Under the pieces are notes generated by a model that saw only the letters and a program-made list of their open reading frames with translations, did not search any database and was not told the DNA's origin. A DNA stretch of 64,000 nt, from positions 1,426,001-1,490,000 of the forward strand of contig OY101118.1 of the NCBI GenBank assembly GCA_956465555.1, read 5' to 3'. The translations under genes and the position numbers were made by a program. The stretch is from Nitzschia sp. pyKryTriq1. Taxonomy: Eukaryota > Bacillariophyta > Bacillariophyceae > Bacillariales > Bacillariaceae. Shown here piece after piece: positions 41,365 through 52,881 of the stretch. How positions within the stretch are numbered: position 1 is the first letter of the stretch; each line of letters begins with the position of its first letter.

Positions 41365-44300
41365 CTATAGCTCATCGCCGCCATCGTCTTCTTCTTGGTC
41401 GTCGCTATTGAGTGTGAGGGACTGTTCCTTCTTGTACTGCCACAGTGCTCGACTGGCGAAGCGTTGTTCCAATGACACATTGTCGCTTGCCGCCACAGAG
41501 AGCCCAGGCCTTTGTAATCCAAGAGCAAAAATCTCAAAGGTCCGTCCCTCCATTTGGTGTTCCACCATCCAGCGATACAAAGATTCCAGAATCGATTTGG
41601 AAAAGTCCTCCTGTTTCAAAACACCCGTGACATCCGAAATGGAAGCACACGAGAGTAAATGGGAAAGCAAAAGACTGCCTTCCTCTGCAAATCGGTTGTT
41701 CTGTTCCTCGGTAAACAAAAGGAGACAGCAACATACCAAAGCATCCCCGACCAGTCCACTTTTACCAGTCACCCCCACCAGCTGGAGAGGCTTGAGTGCT
41801 CGCAAAGCAGCCATGGCAGCGAGTATTACCTTTTCGGAAAGTAAGGGTGCTTGCTTGAGACATTGAATCAACTGTTCGACTCCCCGAAACAACGACTGTT
41901 CTATGCTGGACTCGCTCAGCACGGTAATCGAACCGAGCACTCGGCCCAGGGAATGGCACGCTCCCCAACCGTGCTTTTTGGCAGTGGAACGCTCTTTCCA
42001 GCTCATGCTAGATTGTTTCTCTTTGGATGCAAGAGCGACAGCTCGGGCGACCCTCTCCGTTAGACCATCTAGAACTCCGAGAAGGCTCTGAGAGAGGCGG
42101 CTTTCCGATTGACGACTACCTTTGAGACGAGCAAGAATACCACCCCAATGTCCGATCGATCGGATCGCATTTCCAGCCACCTAATAGATTGGAAAATAAT
42201 TACTTGCGCTCAGAGATTCCAACTCGTAAAAAACTCAGACGGACAACGACGACAACGTACCTTGTCGTTGGAGTCACTCATCGCTGCATTGACGGAATTC
42301 GACAGGTCAACGACTGTCTCAACTGCCAAAAGTTCGGTCGCGTCGTGCTCGTTCATTGCCAGCGCCAAATTACCCAGAGCAAATATAGCCTTTAATAACA
42401 AAAGTAAGTATCGCTGCAGAGTCTTCATTGAAATTCATTCTGCAACTGCTTTCGTTTTCTTACCATAGATCGAGCACCGGCATTGGTATCTTCTTTCACC
42501 AGTTTCGACATGGTCTCACAGATCTGATGCACAATCGTTTCGGTGATCGTCTTTTGCCACGGGCCAGAGAGCGTTTCCCCTGTCAAGTACTCAGAAGAAA
42601 ATTCACCAACAGCCTTGCAAGCTGCCCGTCGAACGTCCGCCTTTGGGTCGGTACAAAATTGAAGAAGTACCTCAACTTGAGTCATCAAGCGGCCGTCGTC
42701 GACGAGTCCCAAATACTCCCAATCTGCTTGCACCAAAGCGGCATACGAGTTCAAAGCTCGGCAGCGATTCTTCGCATTGCTGTCATCTTTCGCGCTCTCT
42801 AGTAGTGAAAAAGCCAATTCAGAAGTGGTGTGCGCCTCCTCCAAGCCATTCATCTGATCGCTTGGAAAATCCTTCCTCCCCAAGAGAAAAGCCTCCATGA
42901 TGCAAAGACAGTATCCTCTTTCTTTGGAATCACCTTGAGACAAATCTCGGATGAGATTTTCAAAATCTCCCCACAGAGGAAGGACCGTTTCTGGTCGTGT
43001 TCTCAGCATGGCACAGAGTAGATCCAATGAATGCGAAGACTCAGCACTCTTATCAGTTGACCGAATGTCCGAAAGTATCGACTGGACGAATGGCACTCCA
43101 GATTTGTCACGTGAAAGCCACCGACGTGCCGGAAGAACCATAGGAGGCAAGTCTCCCTGTGGAGTGACACAACCTCCCATACTTGAAATCAAGGCAGCAG
43201 CAATGGCTCCGTGAGAACTTGGTGGTGTCTGAGGATCCTGAAATGAGGTTGCTAGGGTGGACCACAGATATTCTCCCGCTTTTTCCAAGCTTTCGTCGTC
43301 CCATGGAATTGCCACAAAGAGTCTCGTACAAAGTCGACCGACTGATGATTCTTCCCAAGCCATTCCTTGTTTCTGTAATGCAGCACATCGAGCTATGGAT
43401 ACAGTCTGTGACAAGGAGTCCACCACTTTGCGATAAAAGCCAGACACAGGCTTGCGACCGTGGGGCTGCAGTTTCAAGCAACGATCCAACGGCAAAACAC
43501 CAATCAGCTCTGCTGTACAATCCAGAGCGAGACCACCCAAAGCATTCACCCCCAATGAATTATGAACAGAAGTCAGGAAGGAGCTAAATTCAATAGGTCG
43601 ACAAGAACAACGTGGACATTGCCGATCTTGTTGAGAGCCATTTTTGGATCGGTCTGGAAACAAGAGTCGCGAGGCCAGTTTGGTCACAGATTTAGGGTAG
43701 ATTCGAAGCACTGCTCGTAATAGGAGAAGTGATGGTCGATATAAAGGTAGCGTATGATCGAGATTCGTCCAAAGGAATTGTTCTAAAGCTGGCTGGTCCA
43801 AATCACTGGGTGTGGCTGGAGCTGTGGAGCTGGTTTCATCGGTTGTGCGCAGAGTCTCAATAGTAGCGGCCAACGTCGAGCACGCATGGGCTCTGAGCAA
43901 GTTGCTGTTGCTCTCCGAAAAGAGAAGAGTCTGAAGAGAACGAAACAAATCTTTCCGTATAGGATTTGTCACGGTTTGGGTCTTTCCATCTGTTGAGACA
44001 TCCTGCACCAATGGAGACAAGATTGCGGAGGCAAACTGCGAATTGGAAAGGAGCTTATTCATTGAATCGAAAACACATATCTGCATAAATTCATCGCCAC
44101 ATGGAAGAGTTTCCAATGCTGGTAGAAGAATCGGCCCGACTACTTTTTGGGCCGTTTCTTCTGCGGATAGCTGATCGGCTTGGGACGAGACAAGTCGACC
44201 CAAGCAACGGATTGACTGTGACGAATGACCTCCTGTTTTCAATCCCAAATATCTAGCCAGCTTCTCGACACATCCTTTCGCTTCCTCTTTCTCCATTGCT

Positions 44301-44914
44301 GGTACCTTGGAGGAATCTTTCAGTCTTTCATCGATCAGATTCCAAGCTGCTGCTTGTAAAATTTCCTGATCGATTTCGAGCAGGTCGACAAGAACAAGGA
44401 GAGATACACTTTCTCGAACCGCCATGGAAGATAATCTGATCTCTTCCAACGTCGTTTGCACTTCTGTTGGCTCAAACAATTCACTGCGAGACCGGAAATA
44501 GTGGACCTGATTCGATAAACTGGTAGCCCAACAAGTCGTCGGATCCTGTGTCGCCAGAATTCTTTTTCCTGGCGTTGTAGGAGTTCTAGCGGCTACATTC
44601 CATCCTTTTTGCTTCCCGGGTTTCCAGCTTTGGTAGGACGGAGAAGAATCTCCAATCTGCGCGTTTGATCGAGGATTGGCGCTGGAAGAGTTGTTCGCAC
44701 GCTGGGACTGCCGCAGGGTTGGCGACTTGGCGGAGGAGGAGGACCTGCCACCGTCCTTGTTTTCTTCTGGTTTGAGAGCATCCCACCGACCCATCCTCCT
44801 CTCCGAACGAATTACTGCGATGATTCTTCCACCCTCATTGAAGGACGATAGGTACCAGTACTCTGCTCTACGGAGACATCGTCGATTATGAATACGGCAT
44901 GGACGAATAACCAT
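41365..44914 (-). CDS. HEATR6: HEATR6-like HEAT-repeat protein
   Basis: Three exons: 42464-44914, 42261-42389 and 41365-42180, with 74- and 80-bp introns, all phase 0. Length is 1131 residues from the ATG at 44914, or 1091 from the in-frame ATG at 44794, where the cleaner start MGRWDALKPEENK lies. The C-terminal half shows HEAT pairs: DPKADVRRAACKAVGEF, ARSMAIFALGNLALAM (across intron 1), SDSNDKVAGNAIRSIGHW (across intron 2), and KHGWGACHSLGRVL. This order parallels the conserved end of HEATR6, whose function is poorly known. The N-terminal part is low complexity and divergent. The HEAT call is firm; orthology with HEATR6 is probable. Confidence 0.78.
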
Positions 44915-46279
44915 TGCGATCGAGCAGAAAATCTGATTACCCGAATTTTACCATACCGGTACAAACCGGTACGTGTACGGGGAGCTGATGGGGTGTTGAT
45001 ATTCGGGTACCCGGATGTAGCCTTTTATCCCGACACATCACAAAGCCACTGCGTGTGATAATTCAGCAGACGGACGGACTCTTTAGTGAGATCTTCGAGA
45101 ATGACGTGGCGCGCATGACGCGCACTGAACGGAGAAGATCTCGATATTGACATCTCGAGGCGGTCTAATTTGACACTTCGATTGACACCTCTGGAATGAC
45201 TCTGCGAGGAGTAAGAGAGAGATCAAGCAATGCAGAATGTATTTAATAGATATCACAATCAATACGTAGCTCAACCTTAAAAAGCAATATCTATTCACAC
45301 GCTTCCTCTGCGCTTACTGAGGAGCATTAGCACAAAGATGTCGAGGAGAGGAAGTACCGAAGGAAACAATAACAATCTACTGGATGCACAGCAATTGGCA
45401 CAGATCGTCAATGCAATCCAGCCATTGATCAATCCTCAGCAACTAACGCAACCACCGGCACCATTCTCCTCCTTGACACCTTATGGTCGAGTGCTGGACC
45501 CATTGAGCAAGAAAAGAGATGGGGACCTATACTCACAAGCGATCAAGAAGTTCGAGCCACTATTTGATGGGCAACTAATCAACTTGCAGTCGTTCGTGGA
45601 CAAAGTCAAACAGCGAGCGGCCCAATTGCAATGCAGTGGCATTTATGACCTCACCGTGGGGCAAATCACCATGAATCTATTCGAAAGATACACAACCATT
45701 TCCCAGTCGGACATGACAGCGGCTGCGGTCCTAAGAAAACTTCTAGTCACACTTTGAAAGTGCCAAAAAGGAACGCAAATGCCAACTATGGCGGGGACAA
45801 ATTTTGCGAGGACAAGTGGCATCCCTGTCTGCACATGCACCTAGTAGGGACACCAAGACCTGGTTGTTGTCAAAGCTACAAGTGAGATATTTGATGATGA
45901 CAATGGAGAAGCACTGAAGTGGCTAGAGAGAAGATAGAATTGCCCAAGTCTACTTCGAAACATCAGTAGTCTATTTTCCACTATCTGGATTATCTCTCAC
46001 ACATCCGGGTATTTTGACTCACTTGACCCGTACTTGTTATTAAAAAAATAATCGCGAAATTTGACCATGATCAGCATGATCTTGTGTGGCGTTCTTGCGA
46101 GTTGCGATACAGTATACCGGTACCAGGTACGGTATCAGATACCCTATCAGATATCCGTCATATTCATTGTAGACTTCAGACCCGACTTTGCTGTGTGTAT
46201 GTGCACTGAACGAAGTCTTTCATTGCCCAGCCCAGTACTGTGTCCAGAGAATAGAGCAGCTCAAAAATAATAATGTACA
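44915..46279. other. Intergenic with a gag-like relic
   Basis: Outside the relic at 45338-45757 nothing coding is seen. A TACCGGTACAAACCGGTACG stretch (44952-44971) and another palindrome (46110-46125) occur. Confidence 0.5.
45338..45757 (+). mobile_element. LTR-retrotransposon gag-like relic
   Basis: A 139-codon frame (MSRRGSTEGNNNNLLDAQQL, later KKFEPLFDGQLINLQSFVDK) has the feature of retroelement gag proteins, a region that normally ends in a nucleic-acid-binding tail. The remainder of the element is not recognised. Broken; family uncertain between Copia and Gypsy. Confidence 0.45.
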
Positions 46280-47486
46280 ATGGCATCTGATGGTAATGAT
46301 TCCAACGCGACGGCGACGACGACGACGACTCCAGGATCTTCTTCGTCGTTCAAGGTGGGCTCGATAGTTCGTGCCCCCAGAACAGAGGGAGAAAAACCAA
46401 AAGGTCGCGCCATGGTCGCCACGATACAAGACGACCACTCTGTCTGTTTACTGTGGGAACCATGTACTCCCACACCATTGCATGGTGATTCCAAGTTCCT
46501 CGTTGCTCCGAATCTTCCAGTTAAGGCATCTGCGTCTCAAGAGGAAATTACACTGGACCGGAGTAAGATTCAACCTCTCTTTGACTTTGAAATGGACGAT
46601 ACTTCTCCAACGGAACCAACGGAAAAGGATAGAAATTCTGCAATTCAGTTCTGGAAAGAGCGCGGTGACCAACTACTGCGATTCGGAGATCCTTCGTCGG
46701 CGGTTTCTTACTACGAAATGGCGTTGCTTGCATCCAGTGTCATTTCGATTGGATCTTCCGTTATCTGCTCCATCCAGGGATACCCAAAAGTGGCTGAAGT
46801 GGATTGTGTCGACGAAGACACTGTTGATGTCGTATACGTCGAGACAGGAGAGGAGGCTAGCATTCCTCAATCGGATATTTTAATTGCTATTCTGGAAGGC
46901 GACGGCAAGGATCATTCTCAAGAACGTATTCTGCTCAACCTGGCGCGTTGTCTGTTGCAGCAGTCGGAAATCGATTGCCCCCATCGCTCCAAGTACTTGA
47001 AATCAGCAGTTTTGGCGTGTACTTTGGTGTTATCCATAGGATCCTTTCACCAGGAGTCCGACGACGACACGACTTGACACGGCCCAAACCGCCCTTCTAC
47101 TTCGTGTCAAGTCGCAAATGGGTCTTTCCAAGTGGCCCCATGCCATTGCTGATGCAAAACGCCTCACTCAGCTGGGAAATTCTCAAGGGCGCAAGCTCCT
47201 GGAAAACATAGAGCGGGAGAAAAAGCAACAGGCAAAGCGAGATAAGAAGCTGGTGAAAGCTGTCAGTCGCTGGGTCCAGACGGCAACCTCCGAGTCGGTG
47301 AGTGAGCAAGAGAAAGTCATCGATGAAACAACAGCTTCTTCTGAGCCAAGCGTCTACAATCATGGTATCAAGCAAGCTGAACGACCGACCAGACTGTCGA
47401 CTCAACCACCCTTTTCATTGTCGTCCCCGCTTATGATTCTTGTGGCCTTGACAGCCGCATTTCTAATTCAAAAGATTATCTCTTAG
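46280..47486 (+). CDS. Tail-anchored TPR-like protein
   Basis: Two segments of one protein, 46280-47016 and 47054-47486 as drawn. The N-part has a Tudor-like stretch (SFKVGSIVRAPRTEGEKPKG), then an acidic linker and TPR-like helices (FWKERGDQLLRFGDPSSAV, LLNLARCLLQQSEIDC). The C-part continues the TPR register (TALLLRVKSQMGLSKWPHAI), is charged, and ends in one membrane segment (LMILVALTAAFLIQKI) with two residues after it: a tail anchor. The two parts are in different frames around 47020-47075. A GT...AG pair there would make a 37-bp intron, below this window's usual minimum (46 bp), so a frameshift or base error is equally likely. Family not recognised. Confidence 0.65.
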
Positions 47487-47547
47487 GCTATAACTCTAGC
47501 GACTAGAATTGGTTCTGGAGCTACATTAGATAGACTTGACGAGGACT

Positions 47548-48012
47548 CTACGATCCGGTACTTTTCACAATAGGAGGGTCTTCTGTCATCTTGCCTTTGT
47601 ACCGGTACTCTTCTTGTACTCTGACGTGTTCCGTAAGAATCCAGTTCTTCTTTTGTTTCAACTTTTTGTCGCAACATTGTTTGTAGTACGCCACAAAAAT
47701 CCTACATTCGTCCAAAGGATTGTCGCCCGCCTTGGGGAAGGCAGCGTTGTCGGGGTCCTCCGCCACGGCTTGGGCCGCATGGGAATCGGTCGGTTTGGCA
47801 TCCACATCGGCAAAATACGGCTTGTGTAGACCCGCTCGCTCCATTTCTCGAGCCTTGTTAGTGGCCTCATTGGACAAGCAATTGAAGAGCTTTTGTGCAT
47901 GCTTTTCACAGCCCACGGGTTCGACGGGAAAGTACTGGGGGAGACGAGTGGGACCTTCGGGCAGAGTAGGCTCACCCAGGCCGACGGCATTCTTGATAGC
48001 TCCCCAAACCAT
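47548..48012 (-). CDS. CHCH-like (twin Cys) small protein, probably mitochondrial
   Basis: A 154-residue single-exon protein starting MVWGAIKNAVGLGEP. It has Cys spaced like CHCH or Cox17-type proteins: GCEKHAQKLFNC (C-x9-C) and DECRIFVAYYKQCC (C-x10-C). Such proteins form two disulfides in the mitochondrial intermembrane space through Mia40. A conserved aromatic tail (EYRYKGKMTEDPP) follows. No presequence is needed for that route. The family subgroup is not recognised. It ends 62 bp from the convergent TPR gene. Confidence 0.7.
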   Translation of the reverse strand: MVWGAIKNAVGLGEPTLPEGPTRLPQYFPVEPVGCEKHAQKLFNCLSNEATNKAREMERAGLHKPYFADVDAKPTDSHAAQAVAEDPDNAAFPKAGDNPLDECRIFVAYYKQCCDKKLKQKKNWILTEHVRVQEEYRYKGKMTEDPPIVKSTGS

Positions 48013-48496
48013 GATTTTCTACGTGTGTTTTTCAAATGCGACTCGGCACAGGTTGAATGGAACAATTTTAAAGTCAGTGGTTTCTCGAAACGAAGGGTTC
48101 TTGTAGTGTGGTGGATGTATGGGAAGCTTCTTGTCCTATTTTCATCACTGACCACTGCAGTATTATTATTTTTTCATCTTCATCTTTCTCGAAACAACAT
48201 GTGCGGTGATGCGGTGTTGCGATGCAGCAATGTTGCCTTGCTGAAAACGGAAAGACGTGTCGAAGGAGTCGGCCTGAGTGACTCAGTGCGACGGGCGAAC
48301 GAAGCGATCGTGTCGTGCATCTCATGCGTGGAGGCCTTTCGCCTCTTTCCTCTTCATCGATATCATCATTCTCACTTTCACAACCTTTCGAAGTAGCAGT
48401 ACAGTTGTACTCATTTCCGTCGGCATTCGCATACAAACACACGGGGAATTCTTGGGTGGCTAGCAATTGCATCGACTGAGAGATAATATTTGTACG

Positions 48497-49351
48497 ATGC
48501 GACGTATCCTTCTATTGACAATGCTCTCACTTTCGCGAGGATTCCCTTTTGGTCGAATGTGTCATCATCCACGAGCATTATTGGCACGAAGTACCAGTAC
48601 CGTTACTTCTTCCTTGCTGCAAGCCCAAAAGGAAAGTACGTCATCTACGACGACGACGACGACAACGCGAGTGGGAGAATTTTGGGAGGCTAGAATGGAT
48701 TGTTGGAGACCGACGGTGAACGATGTGGAACGGATAAGTTGGGGTAAACCAGCGAAAAAGAAAGGGACTGGATCGAGAGGCGTCCCCCATCGCCTCAACG
48801 AAGACGAGCGCTTCCTTTTTGATCAAGCCAGACGAAAGGGATTTTTGGAGATTGCCGGGTCCGGTTGGAGGTCTCAGCGACGAGAGGCGCCCCTATTGAA
48901 TAGCTATCGATCATTATGCGATGCACGGGGTCAGGCGTCGATTGTGCTGCACAAAAGCACTTCTGGAATCGACGAGCTCGTCGTCGATATTTCGCCGCTG
49001 CGCACCCCAGAAAAATTTTCACATATTGCAGAAGTGTGCCAACAAATGTTTGAGGGGGCTGAAGTTGTGTATCAAGGAAGCTATACAGCCGATGGCAATG
49101 ATGATGAGGGCTATGATGAAGACTCCTCCTTGGCTTCTGGGGATATGTTGACGTCGTGGGAGACACGACCGATATACCAATTGCCACCCCATTGTATCGT
49201 GTGGGAGCTTGAAAGATCCGAGGCGAAATCACTTTGCAAGGAGATGGCGGATTTATTTCTTACAAAAGAAGGAAAGAAGGCACCGTCGAAGAAACCGATC
49301 GGCGTGAAACCTGGAAAAAGTCGACGAGCAGGTGGCTATGGAATAGGTTAA
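48497..49351 (+). CDS. Organelle-targeted conserved protein of unknown function
   Basis: A 284-residue protein from the ATG at 48497; the frame is open upstream but begins with a non-ATG codon. The start MRRILLLTMLSLSRGFPFGR is a signal or transit peptide with Phe after Gly. The body includes RVGEFWEARMDCWRPTVND, ISWGKPAKKKGTGSRGVPHR, ERFLFDQARRKGFLEIAGSG and ELVVDISPLRTPEKFSHIA. The pattern looks conserved, Trp- and Arg-rich, but I recognise no family. C-terminus is basic (KPIGVKPGKSRRAGG). An Asp/Thr repeat lies in the leader. Confidence 0.7.
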   Translation: MRRILLLTMLSLSRGFPFGRMCHHPRALLARSTSTVTSSLLQAQKESTSSTTTTTTTRVGEFWEARMDCWRPTVNDVERISWGKPAKKKGTGSRGVPHRLNEDERFLFDQARRKGFLEIAGSGWRSQRREAPLLNSYRSLCDARGQASIVLHKSTSGIDELVVDISPLRTPEKFSHIAEVCQQMFEGAEVVYQGSYTADGNDDEGYDEDSSLASGDMLTSWETRPIYQLPPHCIVWELERSEAKSLCKEMADLFLTKEGKKAPSKKPIGVKPGKSRRAGGYGIG

Positions 49352-49408
49352 AAATCATGCCCACGTCAATTTCGTATTTGGAAGCCACTTTACTTTGTAT
49401 GTCTATAT

Positions 49409-50674
49409 CTATGATTGCATAAACTGCTGAACAACCTGCTGGACCCATTGTATTGGCGGGCCACGTCTATTTGACATGTCACTTGGTGCACTCTTTGCCA
49501 GTTTGAAACCTTTCCCAACATCGACAAATACCTCCCACTCTCCAGGATAACGCCGCAACACGACCACCTTCGGTTGAGATCTTCCATCTTTTGGTACTGC
49601 CTGAGAATCTGCATCCACCGGTCTTGCAATGAAAGGAAGAATGCTGTAGACGGTCTCCGCACCATACAATTCTTTCGGAATAGGATTGAGTTTACAGTTC
49701 ACCAAAATGATATTTTTCTGGCTTTCATACTTTGCCACCAAACTTCTCACGGCAACCATCTCTTCAAGTGTTATTGCTGACAACACGATCAAGTTTTCTT
49801 CGTCGTCGTTGGGCAAGGCATTTTTCCGCAGTGCCTCCACCACATTGTCGATCATGTCGGGTCCCTCAGATATCTTCGCATTTCCAAAAAGGCTGGCAAG
49901 TCTATAACGCTTCTCTGGAAGAATCTTATTGAGTGAAGACGGTTTTGATGTGGATCCATCGCTTTTGTTGCGAGGAATATCTGTTGGCGCGGGGATCTGT
50001 GGGTCGGGCTTAGGGTTGGGCTTACTAGGCTCGCCCCCATCATTCTCCCAGGAGGACATTAACTGTTGTCGGAAGAAATCCATGTCGGATTCTGGGTCCG
50101 AAGACTCCGTTTCACGACCCGACGTCTCATTATCATCAAAAACTTCTGCAAGATCATTTTGACCATCTTCTTTGAATTCGGCGTCGCCATTATCATCGCT
50201 GATGCTGATTGGTGGTTGCGAAGCCAGCCTGTCGGCTTCGCGACGATCGAGGATTCGTTGAACTGTCTGCACAGTCTTATCATCACGTACAAGAATTGTC
50301 GACTTATCTTTCAGACAGTCAGCCAAGGCTATACAGTATTCGACTGCAAGGACCTCGTCGTACAAATTGGAGCCCTGTGTCACATCGTAGGATGGGAGGA
50401 GCAGGTCGATGAAAAAGACACTGACACCCTTATCTGCCGCACTGAGTATCGACGAGAATGCTTCATTAGCCGCAATAGCGGAATCAGACGGAACTTGGCC
50501 CATTGTATCGGAGTCCCAGGATGCCTCTAGCATCGATCTCATGGCGCTGAGATCGTCATCTTGTGTGGACGAGAGAAGTGTTTTTGGTCGAGACCTGAAA
50601 GATGGGCCTGAGAAGCCATCGACGTTGAGCACAGTCCACGGCAATACGAGACCGAATGCGAGTGTTGGATACAT
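49409..50674 (-). CDS. DUF1995 plastid-targeted protein
   Basis: A 421-residue single-exon protein with a signal peptide (MYPTLAFGLVLPWTVLNVDGF) and Phe after Gly, then the Ser/Arg transit stretch. The domain begins SVFFIDLLLPSYDVTQGSNL and includes ALADCLKDKSTILVRDD, with a long acidic insert in the middle (residues about 160-240). It resumes at KRYRLASLFGNAKISEGPDM and ends with FIARPVDADSQAV and LRRYPGEWEVFVDVG. DUF1995 proteins occur in plants and algae; some members aid photosystem assembly. The exact role is not known. Confidence 0.75.
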   Translation of the reverse strand: MYPTLAFGLVLPWTVLNVDGFSGPSFRSRPKTLLSSTQDDDLSAMRSMLEASWDSDTMGQVPSDSAIAANEAFSSILSAADKGVSVFFIDLLLPSYDVTQGSNLYDEVLAVEYCIALADCLKDKSTILVRDDKTVQTVQRILDRREADRLASQPPISISDDNGDAEFKEDGQNDLAEVFDDNETSGRETESSDPESDMDFFRQQLMSSWENDGGEPSKPNPKPDPQIPAPTDIPRNKSDGSTSKPSSLNKILPEKRYRLASLFGNAKISEGPDMIDNVVEALRKNALPNDDEENLIVLSAITLEEMVAVRSLVAKYESQKNIILVNCKLNPIPKELYGAETVYSILPFIARPVDADSQAVPKDGRSQPKVVVLRRYPGEWEVFVDVGKGFKLAKSAPSDMSNRRGPPIQWVQQVVQQFMQS

Positions 50675-51297
50675 TGTTGTAGTTGTGTCGGCATAAAAGA
50701 TATTTCAAACACAACAGGCCGTTCTTTTGACTCTTGAGTTTGTTGGTCATGGTCGTTTTGCTTAGACCAGTAAACCAGTACCGGTTTGTCATGTGTGTGT
50801 TCGTTCGGTTCTTGTTGCTTGTTTATTGTGGCGATGACGTCACTCCCTTGATGATAGACGTCTAGACAGACAGACGGACACTCCGTCGGGTCTTTGGTCG
50901 GATGAATCGATGAAGTACCGTATTTATTCTTACTTGATGTCTCGAGCTGATAAGATGATTGAATCAATCTCTCTACTCCACTAGTAGTAGTAGTAGTAGT
51001 AGTAGTAGTAGAGAGAGAGAGAGACTAGAGCTCTGCTGCAAGATAATGGAGAGCAAGACTGTATCGTGGCTCTATCCTCATCTGGCCTTCCCCTGGGTTG
51101 ATGAGCCAGAAGCTTGCCACGATCTGCGTTGGAAAAGAGGGAGGAGGAAACTTAGCACCAGTTGGCTTTTCCTCGTACTGTAGTTGCTCAATCAGCCTTG
51201 CAGCGTCGAATAATCACGAATTGAATGTCTTCCCATAACGCATCAAGGGAGAACCTTTATTGAATCAACTATCGTGATGAGTTTTTTTCGGCCATCA
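50675..51297. other. Intergenic with TAG and GA microsatellites
   Basis: A run of about nine to ten TAG units (50982-51010) joins a GA run (51010-51024), forming with the flanking CTCTCTACTCCACTAG an imperfect hairpin. No gene recognised. Confidence 0.6.
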
Positions 51298-52881
51298 TCA
51301 CTTCATGGTTTCATGATCACTATCCCCTTCTTTGTCGACACGACGCCTCTTTGCTTGTATTCGCTGCCGGCACTCTAGAGCTTCAGACAAAGCAGATTCG
51401 AGCTCCGGACTCCCTTCCTTCATTATATGTCGCTTAAACTGATAGAATTTCATCGTTTTCCCTTGATCTGCATTCGCCTTTTTGCAAAGTATTGATTCAC
51501 TGTCGGTGCCGTAGAGACATTTGTCATATTCTTGTCTTGACATTTCACAGTACTTTTGAATAGAACTCGTTGCTGCTTCTACTCGATCTGCCTTGGAAGC
51601 ATCAAGGGCGACAGGAACAAAAATGAATTCCTTGTCTTTTCGGAACCATGACATTTGTTGCTTGGCATATCGCCTAGTAGCAGTAGTGAAATCGTTGAGG
51701 AACTGATTGAATCGTTCCGCTTCGTCGCTTGTCACGGGCCGTTCATCGTTCAGGTAGTCCAAAGTCTGCCGGTAGCCTATCGCTCTTGCTGCCATCTCTG
51801 GCATGCCTCCAGACAAAGTAAGATCGGACGTTTCTTTTAGCAGACCTTTCAAAATCATCTGTTCACAGCGCTCATCGATGGTGCCGGTATGTTTCATTCG
51901 ATCATCTGGGCACAGAAAGAAGCAACGTACATCGTATCCCAAGGACAAAAGTCCACCTTGTCTCTCTCCAGTATACAGAGCATCAATGAGCACGTCATTA
52001 TTCATTTGATCTTTGACGGTCAATGCGACTTCCAAGGTCCGTCCCAATCGATACCAGTCTCCATTGCACAATGTCGGGACTCGCTCTGCAAATGGCTTCC
52101 CCAGTGTCGCCACATAGTCCACAGCTCCTTGGTAATCATCGTCACTCTTATATTTTGACATGATTGCCGTTGCTTCCTTGACCGCCTCTTCCGATGGTCG
52201 CATAGCATCAGGTTGTCCATGAACAAGCCATTGGATGTACATCATCGTTCCCCCGCATACTACTGGCAAGAGAGGATCGTCTTTTCCGTATCCCTTGAGT
52301 GAACGAGCCTTTTCAATTTCGTCAACTACCAGCTTTCGCCGAGAAACTACGTCATCGTCGACACTTTCTTCTTCATCTTCTTCATTCTTGTCTGACACCA
52401 GCAGAGATCTGATTGTAAATACTGCATCTCTTTTCCATTTGGCTGCATTGTAGTTGTCGTGGTGGTCCGCAACATCCACAAGAATATGGGGCGTTTCCCG
52501 GCGTTCTTCGGGACTGGGCTTGTTAGCGCCTATCTGTACTCCTCGATAAGCTTGGACAGAATCTGCCGAAACAATCAGTCCCTTCCTTTTGGCGCAAAGA
52601 ACGGCAGCGACGTTGCTTTTCCCAGCTGCCGTCGGCCCCGCGATCACCACCACCAATTTGGACTTGTTTTCCTCCGAAGCCATTCTTGCAGACTCTGACG
52701 AAGACGACATCCGAAGTCGTGCAGAAACGTTCTTGGCAGAATACCGGAAAGCCAAACGTGTCACAAACAAGGATTTCGTTCTGTTCGGAAAGAGAAATAC
52801 CATCAACAAGAAGAAAAGAGCTGAAGATCTTCGCGAGGATTCAAACTTCCGTCCAAACTCTCGATAGTCTTCGGGTATCAT
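51298..52881 (-). CDS. TRIT1: tRNA dimethylallyltransferase (MiaA/MOD5/TRIT1)
   Basis: A 527-residue single-exon protein from the ATG at 52881. It isopentenylates A37 of tRNAs reading UNN codons, using dimethylallyl diphosphate. Motifs: P-loop VVVIAGPTAAGKS, ADSVQAYRGVQIGANKP, GGTMMYIQWLVHG, RAIGYRQTLDYL and TRRYAKQQMSWFRKD. A hydrophobic stretch near the N-terminus (RSSALFFLLMVFLFPNRTKS) followed by an Arg/Ser-rich stretch suggests an organelle or secretory leader. A conserved zinc-finger C-terminus, seen in many eukaryotic copies, is not obvious; the tail is helical and charged. An acidic insert (DKNEEDEEESVDDD) is present. Confidence 0.87.
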   Translation of the reverse strand: MIPEDYREFGRKFESSRRSSALFFLLMVFLFPNRTKSLFVTRLAFRYSAKNVSARLRMSSSSESARMASEENKSKLVVVIAGPTAAGKSNVAAVLCAKRKGLIVSADSVQAYRGVQIGANKPSPEERRETPHILVDVADHHDNYNAAKWKRDAVFTIRSLLVSDKNEEDEEESVDDDVVSRRKLVVDEIEKARSLKGYGKDDPLLPVVCGGTMMYIQWLVHGQPDAMRPSEEAVKEATAIMSKYKSDDDYQGAVDYVATLGKPFAERVPTLCNGDWYRLGRTLEVALTVKDQMNNDVLIDALYTGERQGGLLSLGYDVRCFFLCPDDRMKHTGTIDERCEQMILKGLLKETSDLTLSGGMPEMAARAIGYRQTLDYLNDERPVTSDEAERFNQFLNDFTTATRRYAKQQMSWFRKDKEFIFVPVALDASKADRVEAATSSIQKYCEMSRQEYDKCLYGTDSESILCKKANADQGKTMKFYQFKRHIMKEGSPELESALSEALECRQRIQAKRRRVDKEGDSDHETMK

